Assembly: GCF_003112555.1 (NCBI RefSeq)
Contig: NZ_BEWB01000004.1
Location: 310,001-374,000 of the forward strand
Origin: Streptomyces coelicoflavus
GTDB taxonomy: Bacteria > Actinomycetota > Actinomycetes > Streptomycetales > Streptomycetaceae
Direction of reading: 5' to 3'
Length of the DNA: 64,000 nucleotides
Part shown: positions 1 to 8,054 of the stretch, in pieces
How positions within the stretch are numbered: the stretch's first letter is position 1
Layout: each line of letters starts with the position of its first letter
Made by a program: the position numbers and the translations under genes
Notes under the pieces: model-generated
Told to the model about the DNA's origin: nothing
What the model saw: only the letters and a program-made list of their open reading frames with translations
The model's database searches: none

Positions 1-1
1 G

Positions 2-739
2 GTCGCCGAGCGGATGCTGGTCACCTTCGACCGTACCCTCGCGCAGCGCAAGCTCACCGAGGCCAGGGACAGCAGCACCAGCATGTGGCCGGAGGTCTCC
101 TTCCTCACCGACATCCACCCGGTGGTGGAATGGCTGACGGACAAGGTCCTCGTCGAGTTCGGCCGCCAGGAAGCCCCGGTCATCACCACGCCGCACGTGG
201 ACAGCCCTGTCTTCCTGGTCCAGGGCATCCACTCCAACGCCCTGGGCCGCCCCACCGTGGTGCGCTGGATGGCCGTCACCGGGCTCGACGCCGACGGCAC
301 CGGCACACCCGAGGTGCGGCCCATGGCCGACGCGCTGCGCGATGCGAAGGTCGGCCCCCGGCTCGCCCGCACCGGCGGCCCGCGCGACCTGGACCGGCTC
401 CAGACCCTCGTGCCCGCCGCCGTCGCCGCGGCCCGCCACCACCTGGACGAGGGTAGGGCCCAGTGGGAGGAGCGGATCAGCGAGCCTCTCGCCGCCTACC
501 GCGCCCACGTCGCCCAGTGGCGCGCCGACTCCCTGCTGCCCGGAGTCACGGGCCGCCGCGAACGCGTCGTCGAGGAGACCGCCGACGAACTGGCCCGGCT
601 CCTCGACCAACTGCACACCACCGGCCGCCCGCTGCTGCGCGTCCTCGCCGTCCTCGCCCGCCCCGGCGGCCCGGACACCCCCGAAGCCGACGAGCCCGCA
701 GCCGACGCCCACCCGTCCGACGCCCAGGCGGAGAACTGA
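2..739 (+). CDS. C-terminal part of a probable SNF2-family helicase (DrmD-like), cut by the window edge
   Basis: The frame is open from the first bases of the window and ends with TGA one base before the GTG of the methylase gene, so the two are probably translationally coupled. About 245 residues are visible. They contain no helicase motifs, which would lie upstream. The assignment rests on position directly before a DISARM-type adenine methylase and on a general resemblance of the stretches FLTDIHPVVEWLTDK and VFLVQGIHSNALGRP to the C-terminal extension of SNF2 helicases in such operons. The end is a low-complexity acidic/proline tail (residues ~220-245). In DISARM the SNF2 protein (DrmD) acts with the methylase, restricting incoming DNA. 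It could instead be another helicase-associated protein. The family is inferred from context more than from sequence. Confidence 0.5.
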   Translation, partial: VAERMLVTFDRTLAQRKLTEARDSSTSMWPEVSFLTDIHPVVEWLTDKVLVEFGRQEAPVITTPHVDSPVFLVQGIHSNALGRPTVVRWMAVTGLDADGTGTPEVRPMADALRDAKVGPRLARTGGPRDLDRLQTLVPAAVAAARHHLDEGRAQWEERISEPLAAYRAHVAQWRADSLLPGVTGRRERVVEETADELARLLDQLHTTGRPLLRVLAVLARPGGPDTPEADEPAADAHPSDAQAEN

Positions 740-740
740 C

Positions 741-3700
741 GTGACGTACGACTCGCTGGTCAACCACGGCGACTACCTCTCGCCCCACTATCTCGCCGAA
801 GTCCTCCCCAAGGATCTCAAGGCGAAGGACGGCCTCCTCTCCCGCTGGGCCGCCTTCGAGGAGGACGAACGCCGCCGCCACGCCGACGCCGTCGCCGAGG
901 CCGATCGCCAGGGCCTCGGCCGCGACTCCGTACCGCCGCGCGCCCGTACCCCCCGCGAGGGCCTGCGCGCCCTGCACGGCCCCTACTTCGCGGGCCGCGC
1001 AGCCCTCGCCAAGGACGCGGAAGCCCTCGCCGAACCCGGCGCTCCCCAGCCCGAGGGCTGGCGCAAGCGCTTGACCGAATCGCATCTGGACACCCTGCAC
1101 GCCCTCGGCTATACCGCCGCGCACGAGCAGCCCGTCACCGTCCACCGCACCGATCACGCGTACGCCGTCCAGGTCGTGCACGCCGAACCGGGCCTCTACG
1201 CGGTCTCCTGCGGCTGGACCACCCAGCCCGACGCCGCCCTCGACCCGGACGGCGCCGGCCGACTGCTCCACCCCGTGACACTGGAGCAGTCGGCGCCTCC
1301 CCTCCAGGACGCCAAGGCCCTCACCGACTTCCTCTTCGCCTGCGACGCGCCTCCGCGCTACGTCCTCCTGCTCGTCGGCGGCGTCATCGTCCTCGCCGAC
1401 CGCCTCGCCTGGCCAGAGGGCCGCTACCTCGCCGCCGACCTCGACGCGTCCCTCCACCGCCGTGACGACCGCCACGGCGGCGAACTCGACACACTCGCCG
1501 CCCTCTTCGGCGCCGACGCGCTGCGCGTCCCGACCGAGGGCGGCACCGCCCCCCTCGCCTCCTTCGTCGACCGGTCCGGCAAGCACGCCGTCGGCGTCTC
1601 CACCGAACTCCGCGAGGGGCTGCGCCTGAGCGTCGAGTGGATCGCGAACGCCGTCCTGGAACGCCTGCGCGACCCCGAGAACGGCATCACCCCCGCCGAC
1701 CTCGACGACCCGGCGCGCCTCGCCAAGGAACTCAGCCGAGAGTCCCTGCGCTACCTCTACCGCATCCTGTTCCTGCTCTACGCGGAGGCCAGCCCCACCC
1801 TCGGCATTCTGCCCTCCGACTATCCCGAGTACGAGCAGGGCTACGGCCTCCAGCGCCTCGGCGACCTCGTCCTGCGCGACCTCGTCGGCGAGCGCTCCCG
1901 GCGCGGTTTCCACCTGTACGAGTCGCTGGACCTGCTCTTCGACAAGGTCGAGAAGGGCCACCGCCGCTACGGCACCGAGCCCGAGGACCTGGCCGCCGAG
2001 ACCGCCGCCCGCGCGGCCGCCGAGGCGGAGCGGGAGGCGGCGCGGCTCCTGGCGGTCGGCGAGATCACCCCGGCCGAGCACACCGAACGCGTCCGCGAGG
2101 CCGACCGCGCCCGCCGCGCCGCCGCCCGCAGCACGAGCGCGGGCCTGCGCTTCGAGGCCCTGCACTCCGAGCTGTTCACCAAGGACGCCGTCCGTCTCAT
2201 CGCCGACGACCGCATCGAGAACCGGGCCTACCGGGGCGGCGAAGGTGAGAAGCGCCTCCCGTTCCTGGACACCCGGCTGCGCAACGAGACCCTGCACAAG
2301 GTGCTGCGCCGCCTGATGCTCACCAAGGGCCGGGGCAAGGAGCGCGGCGGCTTCATCTCGTACGCCCAGCTCGGCATCAACCAGCTCGGCGCGGTGTACG
2401 AGGGCCTGATGTCCTACACCGGTTCCATCGCCGAGGAGGAGCTGTACGAAGTCGCCAAGAAGGGCGACGAGTCGGGCGGCAGCTGGACGATCCCCGCCTC
2501 CCGTGTCCAGCACTACGACGACAAGGTCTTCGTCACCCGGACGGACGAGGAGACCGGCCGCAAGGACCGCGTGGTCCACCCCACGGGTTCGTTCGTCTAC
2601 CGCCTGGCAGGCCGCGACCGCCAGACCTCCGCCTCCTACTACACCCCGAAGTCCCTCACCGAGGTCACCGTCGAGCTGGCCCTCAAGCACCGGCTGGACC
2701 AGCACGGCACCGTCACCCCGGCCAGGGAGCTCCTGACCTGGACGATCTGCGAGCCGGCCCTCGGCTCCGGCGCCTTCCTCAACGAGGCCATCGACCAGGT
2801 GGCCGCCGAGTACCTGCGGCGCCGCGAACGCGAACTGGGCCGCCGAGTCGACCCCGAGCTGCGGCAGCTCGAACTCCAGAAGACCAAGGCCTACATCGCC
2901 CTGCACAACGCCTACGGTGTCGACCTCAACGCCACGGCGGTGGAACTGGCCGAGGTCTCCCTCTGGCTCAACTCCATGCATCCCGGCATGCGGGCCCCCT
3001 GGTTCGGCCTGCACCTGCGGCGCGGCAACTCACTCATCGGCGCGGGCCGCAAGATCTACAAGGCGGACGCTCTGCCGGGCGGCGGGTGGCTGGCGAAGAA
3101 GAACACTGTCCCGCCGACCGACCTGCCCTTCCGGGCCGGCCCGCTGCCCGACGGCGCGGTCCACCAGTTCCTGCTGCCCGCCATCGGCTGGGGCGCGGTC
3201 GCGGCAGAGTCCGAGGCGAAGAAGCTCGCGGAGGACGAGGCCAAGGTGCTGGGGGCGTGGCGCAAGGGCGTCCAGAAGGCTCCCAAGGCGCCGAAGCCGT
3301 TCCAGGAGCGCGGCGCCGAGACCGCCGAGGCCCGGCAGAAGCGCTACGACCGGTGGCGCAAGGCCGCGGACAAGACCGAACTGGGCCGGTTGCAGGCCCT
3401 GGCCCGCCGCGCCGAGTTCCTGTGGTCGCTCGTCGCGACGCGCCTCGAACTCTCTGAACGGGCGGTCTCCCGCCGCATCGACGTGTGGGGCGCGGACTGG
3501 CTGGAGCAGACCTCGCGGGCGGAGGCGGAGGACAAGCAGAAGGTCCTCGACGACCTCACCCGCCACGGCACGCCGTACTGGCGCCTCAAGACCGTGATGG
3601 ACGCGTGGTGCGCGCTGTGGTTCTGGCCGCTGGACAAGGCCAGCGAACTCGACGGCACGGACCCGGTGTACGAGACGGGCGGCACGCTGGTCGACGAGGG

Positions 3701-6275
3701 GTCGGTGGCTGGGCTGCTCGCCTCCGCCGTGCGGCCGGTGGAGCCCGTGGAGCCGGTGGAGTCTCCCGTGGACCGCCGCTTGTGGCGGGCGGCCGGGCTG
3801 TTCGACCATCCGGACGGTGAACAGGGCGAGTTGGGTGCGGCGGACGAGGAGGCCGGCCTGGAGACCCGGAGCAAGCGCGGTACGACGGGCCGCGAGGCCC
3901 GGATCACCGACCCGCGCCGGCCGTGCATCCCCTTGCGGAACATGGGGGACTGGCTGGACTTCCTGGAGGCCCTGCTCGGCACCAGGGACCCGGAGGGCTC
4001 ACCCCTCGAAGGCATCGAGGACATGCCGGTGGACCGGGCACTGGAGTTCCTGTCGGACATCGAGGTACGCCTCGACGGCATCCTCGGCATGGACGCGCCC
4101 GGCCGCCTGCCGTTCCGTTTCCCCTGGCTGAACACGGTCGAGGACATCGCGGGCACGACGGAGAAGGACATAAAGGCGGAGGACGGCCACGGCTTCTTCC
4201 ACTGGGAGCTGCACTTCGCGCATGTGTTCCGGGGGCCGGGGGGCGGGTTCGACCTTCAGGTGGGGAATCCGCCTTGGGTGCGGCCGGACTGGAACGAGAG
4301 CGTGGTGCTCGCCGAGTTCGAACCGTGGTTCCAGCTCGTGGAGAAGTCCTCGGTCACGGCACGAAGGGAGCGCAAGACGGCGGTACTGGAGAATGCCGCT
4401 CATCGCGCGGCATACCTCCGTGACTTGACCGCGACGACGGGCACGGCCGAGTGGCTGGGGAGTGCCGTGACGTATCCGCTGATTTCGGGAACACGTCCGG
4501 ACTTGTATCGAGCGTTCATGTGCCGTACGTGGGAGCACTTGTCTCGGAACGGCACGGTGGGACTTGTCCATCCAGGCTCACACTTCAGCGGCGACAAGGA
4601 AGGACGGCTGCGCGAGGCCGCGTACACCAGGCTGCGGGTACACGGCGACTTCGTGAATCAAGGGAACCGCTTCTTCCCGCCGCCCGTTGGTCACGCGAGC
4701 CACTTCGGCGTACACATTTACGGGTCGGAAGGTGAGATCGGCTTCGATCACCTTTCTTGGCTGGTGTCCGTGGACGCTCTGCGATTGTCAGCTCAGGATG
4801 ACGGTACGGGACCGGACCCGGGGATCAAGTACGCCGGGCGTTGGGACGAACGTCCGCACTACAAGCGGATTGTCCGGGTGGATGAAGCGACACTGGCACG
4901 GTGGAAGAACCTGGCGGGTGAAGAAGCACAGCCCGTCCGGCAGACGAGGCTGTTGTCGCCGGTCAGTACGGCTGAGGCTGAGGCTATTGAGGCGCTCGCC
5001 GCTTATCCGGTGCGGTTGGGTGATTGGGACCCGCAGATCACGAGCGGCTACAACGAGAAGACAGCCAAGGACGACGACCTCATCGACTACAACACGCCGG
5101 ATGACTCGGGCGTGATCCGACGGCCGGCCGACTGGTCCGAGGTCATCCTCAAGGGCCCGCAGATCGGCCTCGCCAACCCGATGTTCAAGCAGCCGAGCCA
5201 GGGCAGCAGCGACCTTCTGGGCCTCAACCCGATGACGCTGCCGGACGAAGCCATGCCCGAGTCCGAGTACGTCTACGTCGCGAAGCCTGAGGTGTACCGG
5301 GCCGCACAGGACGTGTGGAGCGACGGCCGGACTCTGGAGCAGCTCAAGGCGTCCGCACGTGAGGTGACACGGGCGCGGAACGCTGCCGCAGGGCGCTTCG
5401 GGGTGGCGGCGTCGGAGGTCACCGAGGAGCAGGTGGAGGCGGAGCTGCTGCGGCGGCTGCGGAGGCCGTACACGGAGTTCTACCGGGTGGCGTGGCGCAA
5501 GATGATCGCGCCCGACACGGAGAGGGCCCTTTACACAGCTTTGCTGCCCCCAGGCGCCGCACACATTGATGCGTTGCGCAGTGGCGCGCTGTCTGCCAAC
5601 CGAAGCACTGCCCTGCTAGCCGGCTTCTGGGCTTCACTCCCGGTGGACTACCTGCTGCGCACAACCCGAGTAAGGAACCTTGATGTGGCTCCGGCCAGGC
5701 GGCTCCCCGCGCCGGCCGCCGACCACCCGCTGGCCTCGGCACTCTTGTTGCGAACCCTGCGCCTGAACTGCCTCACGGCTGCCTACGCGGAGTTGTGGGA
5801 GGAGCTGTACGAGTCGACTTGGCCCGGCTACGAACCCTGGGCAGTGGAATGGCCAGCCATGCAGCCTCTCCACGAGGTCGGCCCAACGTGGGAGCGGTCG
5901 ACCCCGCTGCGCAGCGAGCGGGCGCGCAGAGCCGCGCTCGTGGAGATCGATGCCCTTGTCGCGGTCTGGCTCGGAGTGAGTGCAGACGCTCTCGCTGCCA
6001 TGTACAAGTCCCGCTTCCCGATCATGCAGGAGTTCGATGCGGTCACCTGGTTCGACGCCAACGAGCGGAAGATTGCGGGCGCTCGGCATACGTACGGCTT
6101 CGGCCAGACCAAGGACCACTACGAGCAGTTGCTCGCCTACCAGAAGCAGGGCCGCGCCGAGCCCCCCGAGGGCTACACCGCCCCCTTCTACAAGGCCGAG
6201 CGCGAGAAGGAGATGCGAGAGGCGCACGCCTACTTCACCGCGCGGCTACAGGAAGCCACAGCCAAGGGCAAGTGA
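741..6275 (+). CDS. Eco57I/PglX-type class I adenine-N6 DNA methyltransferase (DrmMI-like), 1844 aa
   Basis: Predicted SAM-dependent DNA methylase that would mark host DNA at adenines. Starting at GTG 741, a YYTPKSLTEV segment lies near residue 630, SAM-binding motif I (EPALGSGAFLNEA) near 671, motif II (YGVDLNATAVELAEVSLW) near 725, and catalytic NPPW near 1175. The ~450-residue insertion between motif II and NPPW contains a charged linker (~820-900). About 600 residues before the core form an N-terminal extension, and the last ~650 residues should hold target recognition. No PD-(D/E)XK motif is evident, so a separate effector is expected. At 1844 aa it is much longer than simple M subunits and closer to the DISARM/BREX giant methylases. 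Composition from ~4300 to ~6000 looks less GC-rich than the first half (62% in 4681-4740), suggesting exchange of the recognition part. The start is set by the TGA-C-GTG junction with the upstream gene. Confidence 0.85.
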   Translation: MTYDSLVNHGDYLSPHYLAEVLPKDLKAKDGLLSRWAAFEEDERRRHADAVAEADRQGLGRDSVPPRARTPREGLRALHGPYFAGRAALAKDAEALAEPGAPQPEGWRKRLTESHLDTLHALGYTAAHEQPVTVHRTDHAYAVQVVHAEPGLYAVSCGWTTQPDAALDPDGAGRLLHPVTLEQSAPPLQDAKALTDFLFACDAPPRYVLLLVGGVIVLADRLAWPEGRYLAADLDASLHRRDDRHGGELDTLAALFGADALRVPTEGGTAPLASFVDRSGKHAVGVSTELREGLRLSVEWIANAVLERLRDPENGITPADLDDPARLAKELSRESLRYLYRILFLLYAEASPTLGILPSDYPEYEQGYGLQRLGDLVLRDLVGERSRRGFHLYESLDLLFDKVEKGHRRYGTEPEDLAAETAARAAAEAEREAARLLAVGEITPAEHTERVREADRARRAAARSTSAGLRFEALHSELFTKDAVRLIADDRIENRAYRGGEGEKRLPFLDTRLRNETLHKVLRRLMLTKGRGKERGGFISYAQLGINQLGAVYEGLMSYTGSIAEEELYEVAKKGDESGGSWTIPASRVQHYDDKVFVTRTDEETGRKDRVVHPTGSFVYRLAGRDRQTSASYYTPKSLTEVTVELALKHRLDQHGTVTPARELLTWTICEPALGSGAFLNEAIDQVAAEYLRRRERELGRRVDPELRQLELQKTKAYIALHNAYGVDLNATAVELAEVSLWLNSMHPGMRAPWFGLHLRRGNSLIGAGRKIYKADALPGGGWLAKKNTVPPTDLPFRAGPLPDGAVHQFLLPAIGWGAVAAESEAKKLAEDEAKVLGAWRKGVQKAPKAPKPFQERGAETAEARQKRYDRWRKAADKTELGRLQALARRAEFLWSLVATRLELSERAVSRRIDVWGADWLEQTSRAEAEDKQKVLDDLTRHGTPYWRLKTVMDAWCALWFWPLDKASELDGTDPVYETGGTLVDEGSVAGLLASAVRPVEPVEPVESPVDRRLWRAAGLFDHPDGEQGELGAADEEAGLETRSKRGTTGREARITDPRRPCIPLRNMGDWLDFLEALLGTRDPEGSPLEGIEDMPVDRALEFLSDIEVRLDGILGMDAPGRLPFRFPWLNTVEDIAGTTEKDIKAEDGHGFFHWELHFAHVFRGPGGGFDLQVGNPPWVRPDWNESVVLAEFEPWFQLVEKSSVTARRERKTAVLENAAHRAAYLRDLTATTGTAEWLGSAVTYPLISGTRPDLYRAFMCRTWEHLSRNGTVGLVHPGSHFSGDKEGRLREAAYTRLRVHGDFVNQGNRFFPPPVGHASHFGVHIYGSEGEIGFDHLSWLVSVDALRLSAQDDGTGPDPGIKYAGRWDERPHYKRIVRVDEATLARWKNLAGEEAQPVRQTRLLSPVSTAEAEAIEALAAYPVRLGDWDPQITSGYNEKTAKDDDLIDYNTPDDSGVIRRPADWSEVILKGPQIGLANPMFKQPSQGSSDLLGLNPMTLPDEAMPESEYVYVAKPEVYRAAQDVWSDGRTLEQLKASAREVTRARNAAAGRFGVAASEVTEEQVEAELLRRLRRPYTEFYRVAWRKMIAPDTERALYTALLPPGAAHIDALRSGALSANRSTALLAGFWASLPVDYLLRTTRVRNLDVAPARRLPAPAADHPLASALLLRTLRLNCLTAAYAELWEELYESTWPGYEPWAVEWPAMQPLHEVGPTWERSTPLRSERARRAALVEIDALVAVWLGVSADALAAMYKSRFPIMQEFDAVTWFDANERKIAGARHTYGFGQTKDHYEQLLAYQKQGRAEPPEGYTAPFYKAEREKEMREAHAYFTARLQEATAKGK

Positions 6276-6282
6276 AGGGCAG

Positions 6283-6314
6283 CGCCCCGCGTCGGACGGC
6301 TCCGGCGCGGGGCG
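6283..6314. terminator. Hairpin between the convergent methylase and DUF397 genes
   Basis: A perfect 9-bp stem (CGCCCCGCG / CGCGGGGCG) with a 14-nt loop fills the 45-bp gap between two convergent stop codons. There is no U-tract, as is common for Streptomyces terminators, so it could work in both directions. Confidence 0.6.
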
Positions 6315-6320
6315 TGAGGG

Positions 6321-6506
6321 TCAGTTCTGGCCGGCGTAGGAGACGAAGTCGCTCCACGCGGCCGGGGAGAGGGCAAGTTCGGGGCTCCGCTGGTCCTTGG
6401 AGTCCCGGACGTGGATCGCGTGCGTGCCGTTCGCCACCTCGATGCAGTCGTCACCCTGCGAGCCGCTGTAACTGCTCTTGAACCAGGCCAGGTCGGACGT
6501 GTTCAT
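6321..6506 (-). CDS. DUF397 small protein of a WhiJ-type triad (61 aa)
   Basis: A 61-residue protein with the DUF397 pattern: LAWFKSSYSGSQGDDCIEVA near the N-terminus, a VRDSKD segment in the middle, and a C-terminal SPAAWSDFV. Its ATG overlaps the TGA of the upstream XRE gene (ATGA), so the pair is co-translated. In streptomycetes DUF397 proteins are nearly always encoded beside a DUF5753/XRE regulator, as in the whiJ and abaA loci that affect development and antibiotic production. They are thought to act with that regulator, though the mechanism is unclear. A longer frame reading in from upstream was rejected because it would overlap the XRE gene extensively. Confidence 0.85.
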   Translation of the reverse strand: MNTSDLAWFKSSYSGSQGDDCIEVANGTHAIHVRDSKDQRSPELALSPAAWSDFVSYAGQN

Positions 6507-7363
6507 AGCGCTCCTCGCAATCGCTTCAACAGGCCCAAGGAGTCCTCGGGGGTCAAGGCCTGCGAGCGCAGTTTCGCATACCGCTGCTGGAGCAGACTGA
6601 TCTCTTTCGCATGGGCGATCAGCCGTCCGTTCTGCTGCCCTTCGGAGTAGGCGAACCACTGGTTGTCCGGTGTCTCGGCCAGACGCATCGGCCCGTCCGC
6701 CCCCGCATGCGACGGCTGCCGCAGCGGCATCACCTGAAACTCCACATTCCAGTTCCCCTCGACCACCCCCAGCAACCGGTCAAACTGCTCCCGCGTCACC
6801 GCCTCCCCACCCGTCCACCGCTCCAGCACCGCCTGCTCCACAATGAAGCTGAACGCTGTCGGCGGCTTCCGCGTCACCGCCAGCAGCTCCTGCCGAGCCA
6901 TCCGCGCCGCGATCCGCTCCTCCAGCTCCTCCGGGTCGGGCAGCGGCGGCACGTTCAACGACACCGCCCGCGCGTACGCCTCCGTCTGCAACAGACCCGG
7001 CACCACCCGGCACTCGTAGGTGTACAGGCTGATTGCCGTCGCCTCCAGCCGAGCCCACTGCCGGAACCAGCTCGCCAGCCCCGCCTGCCGCGACAGATGC
7101 GGCGCCGCCTTCCGCAGTGCCCCCGTGTTGCCGAGGGCTTCCTCCGCGCGCTCCACGAAGTCCCGGTCCGGCATCCGGCGCCCCTGTTCAACCGAGGCGA
7201 CCGTGTGTTTGGAGAAGCGGACCAGGGCGCCGAACTCCTCGCGGCTCAGGCCCGCGTGCTCCCGCAGGGCCTGGACGACCGCGCCGAAGGTGCGCAGACT
7301 GTCCGACGCCCCCGGTTCCGCGCCGCTCGCCCCGGTACCGCCGTCCGTACATTCGTAGGCCAC
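6503..7363 (-). CDS. XRE-family regulator with DUF5753 domain (WhiJ-like), 286 aa
   Basis: The N-terminal helix-turn-helix lies at about residues 20-75 (FGAVVQALREHAGLSREEFG, then SKHTVASVEQGRRMPD). The rest matches the DUF5753 ligand/partner domain, including LEATAISLYTYECRVVPGLL, FIVEQAVLERW and WFAYSEGQQNGRLI. The GTG start at 7363 has GGGAGG nine bases upstream and gives the usual ~285-aa length; the same frame extends further upstream without a comparable ribosome site. It runs divergently from the ATP-binding gene and overlaps the DUF397 gene by ATGA. Such triads are numerous paralogues in Streptomyces. This copy sits inside a defence-type island and could regulate it, but the sequence does not show that. 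Confidence 0.85.
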   Translation of the reverse strand: MAYECTDGGTGASGAEPGASDSLRTFGAVVQALREHAGLSREEFGALVRFSKHTVASVEQGRRMPDRDFVERAEEALGNTGALRKAAPHLSRQAGLASWFRQWARLEATAISLYTYECRVVPGLLQTEAYARAVSLNVPPLPDPEELEERIAARMARQELLAVTRKPPTAFSFIVEQAVLERWTGGEAVTREQFDRLLGVVEGNWNVEFQVMPLRQPSHAGADGPMRLAETPDNQWFAYSEGQQNGRLIAHAKEISLLQQRYAKLRSQALTPEDSLGLLKRLRGAL

Positions 7364-7457
7364 CGTCGGCCACCTCCCGCGCACCGTCACCGCCCGTACC
7401 GCTTCTGGCTCGGCTCCATCGTCACGCGGAGTGACACGTACTGTCCACCGAATGTGT

Positions 7458-7480
7458 GCGTACGCTGACTCTGCGTACGC
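7458..7480. promoter_or_regulatory. Two copies of the palindrome GCGTACGC, 15 bp apart, in a divergent promoter region
   Basis: The self-complementary octamer GCGTACGC occurs at 7458-7465 and 7473-7480, separated by TGACTCT. It lies between the start of the XRE regulator and the start of the ATP-binding gene. The spacing of about 1.5 helical turns suggests a dimer-of-dimers operator, most simply for the neighbouring XRE protein. No experimental motif is known to me. Confidence 0.45.
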
Positions 7481-7526
7481 GGGTCGGCGCTGGCGAACCG
7501 CCCGAGCCCGCAGCCAGATTGGGCAT

Positions 7527-7985
7527 ATGACACCACCGCCCACCCCCGCGACCCACCAGGCGCCCGTCACCGTACGTGTGTTCACCCAGCGGTTCAGTTC
7601 CACCCCCCGTGGAGCACGCCTCGCCCGCCGGCTTGCCCTGCACCAGCTCGACACCTGGGGCGTCCCGCACGGCAGTGAGGCGTCCGACACCGCCGCTCTG
7701 CTCGTCGCGGAACTCGCCGCCAACGCCGTCACGCACGGCCGGGTGCCCGGCCGTGACTTCGAGGTCACCGTCAAGCTCCTCGGCCGGACCCTGCGCATCG
7801 AGGTCTCCGACACCCGAGGTGAGCTCCGGCCCCCGGCTCCCGGCGTCGCCCGCCCCGAAACGGAGCCGCTCGCGGAGAACGGCCGGGGCATGCTCCTCGT
7901 GGAGGCGCTCGCCGACCGGTGGGACGTACTCGACCGCGTCCCCGTCGGCAAGACGGTCGTCGCCGAGCTGGACCTGTCGCGCTGA
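7527..7985 (+). CDS. RsbW/SpoIIAB-like ATP-binding protein (HATPase_c), 152 aa
   Basis: A stand-alone GHKL ATPase domain. The N box is visible in LLVAELAANAVTHG, the G1 region in IEVSDTRGE, and the G2 region in ENGRGMLLVEALADRW. Proteins of this type act as anti-sigma serine kinases or as the third member of WhiJ-type triads in streptomycetes. I start it at ATG 7527 because the residues before it (from 7431) are not domain-like and would cover the GCGTACGC operator. No strong ribosome site is visible, so a leaderless or alternative start is possible. It is divergent from the XRE/DUF397 pair and is followed within 70 bp by the DUF262 gene, which seems to have its own promoter. Confidence 0.8.
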   Translation: MTPPPTPATHQAPVTVRVFTQRFSSTPRGARLARRLALHQLDTWGVPHGSEASDTAALLVAELAANAVTHGRVPGRDFEVTVKLLGRTLRIEVSDTRGELRPPAPGVARPETEPLAENGRGMLLVEALADRWDVLDRVPVGKTVVAELDLSR

Positions 7986-8009
7986 CAGACGGGAAGGCCC
8001 GTCTATAGG
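7982..8009 (+). promoter_or_regulatory. Candidate promoter of the five-gene defence run with an inverted repeat filling the spacer
   Basis: A CTGACA -35-like box (7982-7987) and TATAGG -10-like box (8004-8009) are separated by exactly 16 bp. That spacer is itself a perfect inverted repeat, GACGGG-AAGG-CCCGTC (7988-8003). The repeat could be an operator that blocks RNA polymerase, or the terminator hairpin of the ATP-binding gene whose stop codon overlaps the -35 box. It lies 46 bp before the DUF262 start. Confidence 0.45.
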
Positions 8010-8054
8010 CTGGACCAGTACGGCATCGGGCGGCTGCGGAGGGCGACGGGGAGC

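Noticed and set aside
546-3014. Long open frame antisense to the methylase gene
   Set aside because: High GC gives long open frames in all phases. The translation is low-complexity (G, A, V, R, E rich) with no motif or ribosome site, and the sense strand carries clear methylase motifs.
6507-6659. N-terminal extension of the DUF397 protein
   Set aside because: It would overlap the end of the XRE gene. The family length (~61 aa) and ATGA coupling support the shorter form.
7364-7951. Extension of the XRE regulator to 482 aa
   Set aside because: It would run antisense over the ATP-binding gene and the GCGTACGC region. The GTG at 7363 has a proper ribosome site and gives the family length.
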